A stretch of DNA of 64,000 bases from Azolla caroliniana (lineage: Eukaryota > Polypodiophyta): contig JBHGNT010000020.1 in NCBI GenBank assembly GCA_043228905.1, positions 6,200,001-6,264,000 on the forward strand. The letters run 5' to 3'. Below, in pieces: positions 43,100 through 53,283 of the stretch (positions are counted from its first letter, which is position 1; every line of letters begins with the position of its first letter). Position numbers and translations under genes: made by a program. The notes under the pieces are model-generated. The model made no database searches, had not been told where the DNA came from, and worked only from the letters and a program-made list of their open reading frames with translations.

Positions 43100-45135
43100 A
43101 AATCCATTCTCACTTGGGACAAGAGTTCCCTCTTGTTCCTTTCGTGATTTGCCGGCACCGTTAGGAATTGGACGGATTTCCCTCCGTTTTGGCTCCGAAT
43201 TCGCGCAAAAGCCGCACCACTATCGAGCACCTTCGTCTCCATCCGTGAAGCCGTGATAAAGGGTTGGCCGAGGATGACAGAATGTGAAACCTCATCCTGC
43301 ACAAAGAAATTTTGGTCAATTTCGACATCCCCGATCTTTACCGTCACATCCGGACAAGCCGCAAATAGGTCTTCTGTCGTTTTCGTGGCTGCCCGAATCT
43401 TCCATCCATGGTTGGGGTTTATAGGCCACTTCCCCTTTCGGTAGAACTCCTTGGACATCAAGTTGATCTCCGATCCGTGATCAATCAATGCTAGCACGGG
43501 TTCTTTGATGTTGCCGATTCGGACCTGAGTCTCCGTAGTTGCACGTGCCCAGTGTGGCCTTGTATAGTGGGAGTTCGGAATTTCGCCTTCCACTTCGGTG
43601 TCGTTCATTGAAACGGTATTTGCATTCACCCTTGGAGCATTTTCCTCCGTACTTTGTCTCTTCCTTTTCACGAGATCCACGAGAAGATCGTGAAACTCCT
43701 TCTTCGCTATTCCGAGTAGTTCCCGCAGCGAAAAATCTACCCGGCTATCCAAGATTCTTTCCTCGAACACTCTTTTCAAGTCGGTTTGTTGTTCTATGTC
43801 CGAGGCGAGCTTGAATGCCGGAGTCGCCTTTTCTTTTCCCTTACCTCCGGAGTTCCAGCTTTCCGGTATCTTCGATGGTCCGGCCGCATCCTCCGTGCGC
43901 CGTCGTTTCTCGTCCACATACACCTCATGTAATTGACACAGGGCGTATATGCTATTCTTGTCGACAGGGCACTCCCATCCCGTAGCTTCCCGGACGCCTT
44001 CCGCGGTGTTTCGGATATCGTTGGAGTCGGTTTTCTCGGTGTTTCCTAGCACCTCCGGCCAGAAAGACGCCTTCGCTCCCGATGACTCCCCGACACATAT
44101 TCCCGCGGTTGTCGCATAGTTGCTTCTTGCCGCTAACTCCTCCTCGAGCACCTTCTTCATGCCGCCTTTCCGGAAGTTCGGTCGGAGTGGCTTCCGAGAG
44201 TCCATCGAATGAATCCGGTTTCCCTCGTAGTAGATGAGATCCCGTCGTAGTGCCTCCTTATGGTCGTCGCAATCCCTCCGATCGTGTTCGGCGCTATCGC
44301 ACCATATGCACCGTCGATCCGTATATTTGGAGCTTGTGGGGCGGTCATCCGACTTCTTCACCATCGCGATCTTTAGATTCTCCATCTCCTTCAGCAGCTG
44401 CTCCACCGTAGACGCGTCGACTCCCTTCTCGGCCGTAATCTCCCGAGCCCTCGGTTGATGGTCTTCCAGTCCCGTTCTCGGTTTCGGAATCGGTTCCGAA
44501 ACCCTCTTTTCTTCGTTGGCAAGCCATTGCCCCCTCTTCGTGTACCGCGCGACGATATCCCGCACGCTTTCCCATGTTTCGGTGAGGCCGCTTTCGGTGG
44601 TCGTGTCCTCAAGAAGCACTCCGAGATCTTTCCGGTCCCGGACGTCCACAGCTCGCAAAAACATGATGACTTTGTCCGGTGCAAGAATAGTTTGATCTCT
44701 CGCGGACAACCTCCCGAACCGACTTTCGAATGTCGAAAACACTTCGAGGACCTTCAGCCCCTTACCTGACGTTTCCACCCAATCCTCGAATCCCCTCCGC
44801 GTTGCCTTGGAGGAGTCCTCGATGGCAAACGTGGTCTTTAACGCCTCTTCGAATGCTTCCCACGTCGGATTTTGTTGTTGCAACCCGTGGATACTCCCTT
44901 GAAGCCCGTCGGTCGCCACCCGGTTAAAGGATGTCACTTGCAGTCCTTCCGAAGCCCGGCACCGGAGCATCTCCGCCTTGTAGTCCTGCAAATATCGCGA
45001 CACATCCTTACCATTAAATTGCCTGTTGCGTTGCACGAGCCGCTCTACTGATGCCGAAATCTCCGACATCGTGCGTTGTTCTTGAAGCATTCGTTCGAAC
45101 ATCGCCATCATATTGTTAGCTTGTTGAGCCTCCAT
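43096..45135 (-). CDS. GypG3 gag-protease
   Basis: Intact ORF. The start chosen is the Met at 45135 (MEAQQANNMM), the first after the primer site. The frame is also open to an ATG at 45222 inside the LTR, giving 708 aa. Capsid-like helical region (GKDVSRYLQDYKAEMLRCRA, WEAFEEALKTTFAIED); zinc knuckle CIWCDSAEHDRRDC; long charged linker; protease near the C-terminus with LALIDHGSEINLMSKEFY, DHGS in place of the usual DTGS or DSGS, and HSVILGQPF. It stops at TAA (43096-43098) directly after a run of five T. Confidence 0.93.
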   Translation of the reverse strand: MEAQQANNMMAMFERMLQEQRTMSEISASVERLVQRNRQFNGKDVSRYLQDYKAEMLRCRASEGLQVTSFNRVATDGLQGSIHGLQQQNPTWEAFEEALKTTFAIEDSSKATRRGFEDWVETSGKGLKVLEVFSTFESRFGRLSARDQTILAPDKVIMFLRAVDVRDRKDLGVLLEDTTTESGLTETWESVRDIVARYTKRGQWLANEEKRVSEPIPKPRTGLEDHQPRAREITAEKGVDASTVEQLLKEMENLKIAMVKKSDDRPTSSKYTDRRCIWCDSAEHDRRDCDDHKEALRRDLIYYEGNRIHSMDSRKPLRPNFRKGGMKKVLEEELAARSNYATTAGICVGESSGAKASFWPEVLGNTEKTDSNDIRNTAEGVREATGWECPVDKNSIYALCQLHEVYVDEKRRRTEDAAGPSKIPESWNSGGKGKEKATPAFKLASDIEQQTDLKRVFEERILDSRVDFSLRELLGIAKKEFHDLLVDLVKRKRQSTEENAPRVNANTVSMNDTEVEGEIPNSHYTRPHWARATTETQVRIGNIKEPVLALIDHGSEINLMSKEFYRKGKWPINPNHGWKIRAATKTTEDLFAACPDVTVKIGDVEIDQNFFVQDEVSHSVILGQPFITASRMETKVLDSGAAFARIRSQNGGKSVQFLTVPANHERNKRELLSQVRMDF

Positions 45136-45173
45136 CTCCTTGCCACCCGTCTTCACGTCGGGTTCACCAACTG

Positions 45174-46045
45174 TGTCGTGCCTTTCGGCTCCGGATCGTT
45201 GCGTGAGTCGGGTGGGAACCACAGAGGTCTTGGACTAGGAGAAAGGAGTTCGTGAGATAGAGATTAATTATGAGTAAATAGCAAAGAGAAAGATAAGAAA
45301 CTCGTGAATCACACGAGTATACTATATTAATTGGTACTTAGGGTGTTAAGAGAGAAGTAGATGTATAAATCGTGAATCCCACGAATAATTTTTGTATTGA
45401 TTAATTCTTAATCCAAAAAAAATCAACAACCCTTTACATATTTCTCTCCTCCTTATATAAGGAAAAAAGAGCTAAGCATGGCTTCATGCTTTTTTTTTTA
45501 CAAAAAGTGTTCATGTCCCCTAAAAATGTGCATGTGATGCTTTTTTATTTCCTAAGTATAGGGCTCATGCACGCTAGATGTGCATGAGTTATTTTTAGTG
45601 TCTCGTGTTTTTTCTTTTTCATATATTAAAGAAATACACGATTTACCTTTTAATAAAGGTATGCATAAATAAAGGTCTTATACATATTAAATCTATATTT
45701 AAAACACTTAAGATAAGTTAATGTAATGGTAAGGTTGAGGTTTGTCAACGTGGAGGTGCAGAGTTCGAATCATGCCCTGCGCAGTAGTGAGTATTTCCTT
45801 CTTTTTTACATTTATGTCTCTTTATCCGGCTCTTCCTTGCCGGTATGCCGTTTTCTTCCTTGCCGGTATGCCGTTTTCCTCCTTCGTTTTCCTCCTTGCC
45901 GGTATGCCGTTTTTCCTCCTTGCCGGTATGCCGTTTTCCTCCTTGCCGGTATGCCGTTTTCTTCCGGTTCTCACCGAGCACTCCATTCTCTATTCGGAGG
46001 GACAAAAATATAATTTCCACATAGTGTGCAACCTACACTACGACA
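45174..46045 (-). repeat. GypG3 5' LTR
   Basis: An 872-bp partner of 38635-39506 with the same palindromic TATA (45451-45462), A/B-box-like pair and minisatellite. TTGGTGAACCCGACGTG, 2 nt inside the LTR edge, is the probable primer site. Confidence 0.95.
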
Positions 46046-46049
46046 GCGT

Positions 46050-46129
46050 AAGCTCAAGCTCTCCATTAAACCTGAGTTTTCTTCCTTCTGTTCGGTCTTC
46101 ATACTTGCTTCCGCACGTTACTTTTTACA
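46050..46129 (+). repeat. CopA-2 3' LTR, segment 3
   Basis: The last 80 bp of the CopA-2 LTR (AGCTCAAGCTCTCCATTAAA to TTTTTACA). It is followed by TTGCC at 46130-46134, completing the element's target duplication. Confidence 0.92.
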
Positions 46130-46188
46130 TTGCCAATAATCTACCAACCGGAGAATGGGCATGCCTCGTAAAATTACTCTCCGACTAC

Positions 46189-46906
46189 TGTTGGGGATTG
46201 TCGGTTTCCAAAACCTTCTCCTCTCGGCCACAACCGAGGAAACACGGATCAATGCAGCAGTAAATCGAAAAACACAGAGAGAGACTCGAATGCACAGGGT
46301 TTAGCGTGGAAAACCCTAGACGGGAAAAACCACGGGAGTGCAAGACTCCAACTATCACTATACGCAGGGAATGTACAATGGCGAGCTGCAAGGCGACGAC
46401 CTTGAGCTCGCTGTCCTCGCCACAGGCGGCGGTATTACACAGAGGCGTCGACCTCTTCCTTTCTCTCTCTCTCACTCTCTCTCTCGGCTGCTCTCACTTC
46501 GCTCCCTCTAAGTGGAAAACAGAAAATGAGCAACAACTACAAAACTGTTTGCCCTAAGTCATATTTATACACATATGACTTTCGGGCTATTTACAAATAT
46601 AGCCTCAAGGGCCCTTGGCAAACATATTCACTAATATGTCCCCGCATCCGGATCTCTCTCCGGGTACATTCGTCATCCGGCTCCGTAGCCGGGGTCTTCA
46701 TCATCCGGATCCGGAACCGGGTCTTCATCATCCGGCTCCGTAGCCGGGGTCTTCATCATCCGGCTCCGTAGCCGGGATCTTCATCATCCGGATCCGGAAC
46801 CGGGTCTTCATCATCCGGCTCCGATTCCGGGTGCTCCTCATTCGGGTCTTCATTCCCGATTCCCGGACATCCAATCATCCCATCCGGAGGGACCGTAATC
46901 CCAACA
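46189..46906 (-). repeat. Solo LTR of a CopB-like family
   Basis: A 718-bp solo LTR on the minus strand with duplication ACTAC (46184-46188, 46907-46911). It lies in the connector-RT region of GypG2, 54 bp after CopA-2. It shares with the CopB LTR the outer TGTTGGGATT(A)CGG, the inverted 28-bp minisatellite and the GGCCGAG...CCAACA end, but is clearly diverged. Confidence 0.93.
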
Positions 46907-46911
46907 ACTAC

Positions 46912-49683
46912 TAGGATGTTTTCGCTTGGTCTTACACCGATATGAAGGGGCTGGATCCTCAATACTACCAACATCAAATTCACATCTTACCCGACACTCA
47001 GCCGGTTCAGCAGAGGCGCTACAGGATGAACCCCAACTACGCCGCTAAAGTCAAAGAGGAAATTGACAAACTACTCCGAGTGGGCTTCATTCGCCCTATT
47101 AAACGGGCCACGTGGTTGAGCCCGATCGTAGTGGTCCCAAAGAAGTATGGAAAAATCTGCGTCTGCGTCGACTATCGGAAGCTTAACGCAGCAACAGTCA
47201 CCGACGGTTTCCCTCTTTCGTTCACGGATAGTGTCCTCGACACGGTAGCCAGCCACAAATGCTACAGTTTCCTCGACGGGTTCAGCGGCTATAACCAAAT
47301 AAGAATGCACCCGGAGGATCAGGAGAAAACCGCTTTCGTTACGGAATGGGGTGTTTTTGTAGCAGAAGTAATGATGTTCGGTCTAAAAATGGTGTCGGCT
47401 ACGTTCCAACGCATCATCACCGAAATCTTTCATGACTACATCCCGATGTTCATGCAAGTCTTTCTCGACGATTTCGCCGTGTATGGCCACCGACGGGAAC
47501 ACATGACCCAGTTATGACTCTGCCTGGACCGATGTCGCCAAGCTCAATTGAGCTTAAACCCGGTGAAATGCGCGTTCTTAGTCACCAGCGGCAACCTTCT
47601 CGGCCATATTGTCAGTCAAGAAGGCATCGCTATGGACCTGGATAAAGTAAAGGCAATCCTGACCGCCACCGCACCCTCGAACGCGAAGGCACTAAGCCGT
47701 TTTTTGGGACAGATCCGGTGGCACAGCCGAATGATACGGCACCTGGCCGATTTCTCGACACCTTTACACGCGGCAGTCCATCGCCTTCCCTTCCAATGGA
47801 CGTCAATCGAGGACACGGCCTATCAGACCCTGAAACAAATGTTGTCACATGCCCCGGTGGTCCAGTCTCCGGTTTGGTCCGAACCATTTCATGTCTTCGT
47901 AGATGCTTCGGACATCGCCATCGTAAGTGCCCTGATGCAATGCACACCCCTGAATTGGTATAGGCCCGTATACTACGCTAGTCGGCGGCTCTCGACCGCG
48001 GAAAAGAATTACTCCACCACCGAGCGGGAGGCGCTCGGTATGATTTATAGCATCAATCAATTTCGGCATTACCTCTTGGGCCGAAAATTTACCTTTCACG
48101 TGGATCACTCGGCCCTTCTTTATTTGGTCAATAAACAAGCCCTCACCGGACGGTTGGCTCGGTGGATGCTCCTACTACAAGAGTTTGATTTCCAAATTCA
48201 GCATCGACCTGGGGTACAACATGCCGTCGCCGACTACTTGAGTCGTCTTGAGTCAGGGGAACCGGCGAAAACAACGTACGACGAGCTACCAGACGCTAGC
48301 CTATTTAACCTGACCACGATACCAGACGATAACAGAGATGAATGGATCACGGAGAAGACCCATTTTCTCACTACCGGTGTACCTCCTGAGCACATGACCC
48401 TTGACACGAGAAAACGCCTAGCAGTGCGTAGCCGGAATTTTTGCGTCGTCTCGGACATTCTCTACCACAAAGGCTCGGACGGCATATGGCGCCGCGCGAT
48501 TCGGCAATTCGAGAAGAACGCCATTCTTCAGGAAGCCCACCAGGGAGTAGCTAGGGGGCACTACGCCGGGGATTCCACGGCAAGGAAAGTTTGGCAAAGT
48601 GGATTGTGGTGGCTGACAACGAAGAAAGACGCTCACGAGTTTTGCCGGCAGTGCGATTTGTGCCAATGACTAGGGCAACCAATGGAACAATCACGGATGC
48701 CACACCAGCCGATTCTTCCATTGGACCCATTTCAAAAATGGGGTTTGGATTTTGTAGGCCCTTTCGAACCACCCGCGACCTGAACAGGGAATAGGTATAT
48801 TATTGTTGCCACGGATTACTGCACCAAATGGGTCGAGGCTGAGGCACTCCGAGATAACACGGCGGCATCCACGGCTAAATTCGTGTACGAGCACCTCTGG
48901 TGCCGTTACGGATGCCCAATCGAGCTCGTTAGTGATCAAGGTGGGCACTTCATCAATCACATAATACGTGAGCTTACACATCACTACGCGGTGGTGCACA
49001 AGAAAAGCACACCATACTACCCGCAGGCAAACAGCTTGGCAGAATTGACTAATAAAATCCTCCAAACCATATTGAAGAAGATCGTCAATGAAAACAGGAC
49101 CGATTGGGATGACAAACTCCAGAGCGCGTTGTGGGCGTATCGTACGACTTTCAAAACAAGCATCCAATCAACCCCCTTTCGAATGGTGTTCGGGTTAGAA
49201 GCCGTAATGCCCGTCGAGTTCCAAGTCCCGAGCCTCCGAGTTCAAATTAAAGCATGGCTCCCCGAGGCCCAATCCGAGCAATACCGGCTGGAACAACTCC
49301 TCGAACTCGGTGAAGATAGGATAGAGAGTATGGCCCAGCTCGAACAACGCCAACGGCAACGCAAGGCTTTCGTGGATCGACATCGACACGGGCTGGAAAA
49401 GGAGCTCACCATCGGCAAACCGGTTCTTCTTTTTCAAACACGACTCGGGTCTATGCCGGGAAAATTAAGATTTCGGTGGACCGGTCCATTCTGGATTATC
49501 GACGAGTTCAACGGGACGTTCCAGCTTGGCACACTCGCCGGAGACACTGTCAAAAGCTGGGCCAATGGTTTCCAACTTCGACCATATCGAGGCACTACAC
49601 CACCCAACCCGTTTACCGAGCCACACGGCACAAACGAGTTTCGGGAGACCACCACGGAGGAGGCCACGTGTCCCCCTGAATAA
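46912..49683 (+). pseudogene. GypG2 RT-RNase H-integrase
   Basis: Continues the GypG2 pol frame after the solo LTR, entering through a TAG (YxDVFAWSYTDM). RT: RYRMNPNYAAKVKEEIDKLL, CVDYRKLNAATVTDGF, FLDDFAVYG. RNase H: YYASRRLSTAEKNYSTTERE, FHVDHSALLYL. Integrase: CRQCDLC zinc pair, LDFVGPF, SDQGGHF, PQANSLAELTNK (Glu kept, Ser variant), and GPFWIIDEFNGT. Stops at 47515, 48667 and 48781 are all TGA where GypG1 or the reading frame expects Arg. Otherwise it is full length. Confidence 0.9.
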
Positions 49684-49896
49684 GGACTCACCCACCTTCT
49701 TGAAATTAATAAAAGTAGTAGTAGGTAGGATTAACCATTGTTTAGCCACCGATTAGCTACACCTACACCACCCACCTAGGCACCCACAAATTTAGGGGCA
49801 CCCCTCGCCACCACTCTTTTAGTACCTATTTAAGCACATGCAAAGCACTAGAAGCACCCCACTCACCTTCAGGACACGTGGTGCTAGTCACTTATT
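49684..49896 (+). promoter_or_regulatory. GypG2 pol-ORF3 spacer with TATA-like box
   Basis: A 213-bp non-coding spacer. CTATTTAAGCAC at 49828-49839 stands 58-69 bp before the ORF3 ATG at 49897 and matches the box before GypG1 ORF3. It resembles the TTATTTAAACG of the GypG2 LTR promoter. Confidence 0.55.
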
Positions 49897-52800
49897 ATGG
49901 CACCCACGACTCAGAATCTTCAGGATTTGCTTCAAGCACAAAACCCTAGGAGTAAGTTACTAAAACCGTTTCCAAAACGCAGCAGCACAGACACAGAAGT
50001 TCATTATCGCTCCCAATCTCCATCGCTCTCAAGCTCAGACACCCCGTCTCGCTCTCATCGCGCTAAACGCTCTTGCTCTCAAGCCCTCTTTCGCTCTCAT
50101 AACCCCTCTGCTGAACTTCCCATTCCTGCTGATCCTTCTCGGTCTCGCCCTCGTCTCATCACTCTTCTTCACGCTTCCACACAGTCGAACCCCGTCTCCA
50201 TCTCCACCATGCCTCTCACCACTTCAATAGAAACCCGCGCCTAGCTCCAGGAATGAGGAATGGGTGATTACCTAAAGATCATCGATGCCCCCACGCACCC
50301 AGATGCCCAAGGTGTGGCTAAACGTATGAGTCCCGAAGCCATCACCAACAACGTGCTTCGGGTTGTTTTGGATCTGCAACAGGGAGGGGACCATGAGGTC
50401 GACATACCCCCAGCATCAAAGATGAAAGCGTATTTCGGTGAATACTCAGCCTCAGGGAAGGCATATCGCACGTATGGCAGTCCCAACAGAGCTTTCGGGG
50501 AGATTGCTCGTATATTAATGGAGTATGCGTTCGTGCATACGAACCCAACGAGCATGCCGCAGAACAAGGCCGCCATCATCATCAGCGCGTATGAAGGAAA
50601 CAGAATCGATTGGGGAATCATCACAGGCGAAGGACTCCGCGCCGCCTTAGCCTCATTTCAGTCCAGTAAGAAGATGTTGACTGTTCTTACCCACTTTTTG
50701 ATGGTTCTATACACACCCACTTCTCTTCCTTCCCCTCGCACACTCACGTCCCCACCACCACCACGAAGGCAGAAAGAGAAATTCGTTGCCATCAGCCACG
50801 AAGCATGGGAGGAGCCCACATCGCCTCCACCTCCTGCCGCTGACCAAAACCCCGCATCTGCACCACCACCCACTCAACCCCAACAAAAAAGGCCAGTTTC
50901 TGAGACCTGCCAAGAATGGGAGGAGGAGGTAGTCGCGGAAGATAACACGGCCGATGATGTCACCATTCGACAACCAACGTCGCACCCCTCGGTAACTTCC
51001 CCAGGGCCTAGCCCACGCCCCAACACACAGCAGGCTACACCACCACGACCCCAGATAAGGAAGTAGGCGGAGGAAACGACACTACGGGCCCCGGAACCCC
51101 AAACACAGCCGAGCAAGAGAAGACGACTCAACCGCGAGTCCTCGGAAGAACAGAAAGAGCCACAACAGGAGCAAGCCTTAGTTATCAGACAGAGCAACCT
51201 GGCCATCATCCCTGAGGAGGCCTCGCTGAACCAGGGAAAGATCGAGCATGGGCAGACAACGGAAATCTCGGAGGATGAAGTCCTCGGGTATAAGGACCTC
51301 CCCGCGGAGGCTTACGAATTTAGTGCGCTCCTACGCCTCGGTACGACATTCGAGCTTGTCGACTTCCTCGCCAGAGCCCAAGTCGCGGCAGCCGCTCGAA
51401 TGGCGGAAGAGCACGCCGAAACAAAAATGATTCAGCGCGCGCTAATAGGTGAAATTGAGCCCCAGGAGGACAGGGCTTTACAAAAAAACGGGAGAAAGAA
51501 GCAAGCGAAACAGGCCGCTCTCCTCATGGAGGTCCCCGAGTTGAACACGGCCCTTATCGAGGCATATAAAGACCTGGATCGCACTACACGGGCAGCCAAA
51601 GACATGGCCCGAAAGATAAAAATAGCCCAAAAACGGGCTAAGATGGCTACAGAATTATGGCACTCTGCGAAACAGAAGATGGCAGCCTGGGAGCAAAACC
51701 GGCCGGAACAACAACTCTTGAGCCTTCTGGCCACGACCACCGAGGCCCTCCCAGCCCCTCCACGCATAACAATGATGGATGAAAGCACCGTCACAGATTC
51801 AATCCTGACGGACTCGTTACAAATGGTCGATGCCTGCACAACAACCGAGGCGGCCACGCCCATGGAAAAGACCGAGATACCACACCCTCGTGCACCCAAG
51901 GAGGTGGCAACCCAGACAGAACCCCCGCTCCGGGATTACTGCGCAGAGCTTAAAGAAGAACAACGGCGAACCGAGAGACACGAACAACGGCATCAAGAGG
52001 TAATGGCTCGCCTAAACGAAGAAGCTTCCAAGCAGATGGCCGAGATTAGAGCCCAGGCCGACCAAAGGATACACGAGCAGAACGAAGCACTGGGCCGGGT
52101 ACAAGCGCAAGCCGCGGGCGAAGAAGCCGAACTCAAAAGCAAGATGGAGGAATACGCAGCCACAGTGGTGAAGAAAGAGAAGGAGGTTCTAGACCTACAG
52201 GCCGTGCTCAACACTGCGAAAGACTGGAACCATTGGTTGGAGGAAAGAAATCGCCAACGGGAGGAGAGGATGATCGCGGAGAATGCCGAGCTGCAGAGTC
52301 AGCGTACGACCCTTAAAGAAATGGCTGACGAGTTTTTCATCAAATGCAAGCTACTTTCGGAGCAAAAAGACGAATTATCGGATTCCTACTTGGCCCTACA
52401 AGAAGAGAGAATCGTCGAACGGGAACAAATCCGGGCCACGTGTCAAAAAGAACGGGAGCAAGCCACCGAAGAACTCACCAAGTGTTACGAGCAGGCTCTC
52501 CAGCTCGTAACCGCGGATGCAAAGAACACTCAAGCCATCTATGAGCTAAGAGCACAGAAGATTCAGGCCGAGGTCGACGGCTTAAAACAGGAATTAGCAG
52601 CCATCCGAGCACAGCCCGGCATGGATGAGACACGCATCAGAATACTGATCCAGAAACAACGCCAACACCTTACCAAAAAGGTCGAGGAAACATTAAGTCG
52701 CGCAGGAGACGAATGGGCAGCCCAAGCTGCCGAATTGCATATTTTACGCGCCGACGCCGAGAACCAACGGAAGGAGGGCCGCGGCTTCTACAAAATGGAC

Positions 52801-53283
52801 GAAGGCAGCATACAAAACCTGCGTGCAGATTTAACCGAGGATTACCAGTCCTTGGCAAAATCTCACACCGCGGCAATCGAGCAAATAATGGAGGACTTCA
52901 ATGACGGTCAGATGTTGTTTCGCCTAGAAGCAGAAGCCTTCGAACGAGAACGACTCGCAGCCATCCCCACCAGCCCTCCAACGGCCACAGAGCAGAAGGA
53001 AGAACCTTCCAGCAAGGAGATCACGGACACGACACAGGAGGAACTTGCCCCGGCCAACAGACATCCCATGGACGCTCACACGGTACCAGATCTAGTCGAA
53101 GTAGAGGTCAGCGCTCACGAACCCACACCCCCACCAGAAGAATCGGCTGCACCTGAGGCGGACGCCCGAGAAGATATGACACCCCCGGACCAAACTCAAC
53201 CCCCCGCACCGACAGTCCAACCAGACCACCCTACCACCACCCCGGACCCCGAAAACATCCTCAACATCTTAAAAGAGGAATGA
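49897..53283 (+). pseudogene. GypG2 ORF3: large coiled-coil protein
   Basis: One frame of 1,128 codons from the ATG at 49897, interrupted by TAG (50242), TGA (about 50254) and TAG (51064). Residues 1-120 are Ser/Arg-rich and basic. Residues about 160-260 hold the domain shared with GypG1: AYFGEYSASGKAYRTYGS, FGEIARILMEYAFVHTN, SAYEGNRIDWGIITGEGL. A hydrophobic patch (LTVLTHFLMVLY) and a Pro-rich linker follow. Residues about 500-1030 are long heptad-rich helices (AELKEEQRRTERHEQRHQEV and similar), predicting a rod-like oligomer. The C-terminus is Pro/Glu/Thr-rich and ends LKEE. The stop codon uses the first three bases of the 3' LTR. It lies where env-like genes sit in some plant gypsy elements, but no signal peptide is visible. 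Function unknown. Confidence 0.8.

Larger units (their letters stand above)
38635..46045 (-). mobile_element. GypG3: near-intact Ty3/gypsy element
   Basis: A 7.4-kb minus-strand element with 872-bp LTRs that I could not tell apart by reading, and a 4-bp duplication GCGT (38631-38634, 46046-46049). Two long open frames, gag-protease and RT-RNase H-integrase, contain no internal stop. It is the youngest and most intact element seen. Its pol differs from GypG1/2 (FLDDIP in RT, GPY/F module in integrase, no chromodomain visible). Confidence 0.95.
23991..46129 (+). mobile_element. CopA-2: copia element carrying two gypsy insertions
   Basis: Plus-strand CopA copy in GypG2, with target duplication TTGCC at 23986-23990 and 46130-46134. 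Its own sequence is 23991-28610, 38510-38634 and 46050-46129. The rest is GypG1 and GypG3, both inserted in its 3' LTR. A deletion removed the end of the 5' LTR, the primer site and the gag N-terminus. Confidence 0.95.

Noticed and set aside
49897-53283. ORF3 as a retroviral envelope gene
   Set aside because: Position fits, but no signal peptide, no convincing transmembrane anchor and mostly coiled coil. Not excluded, but unsupported.
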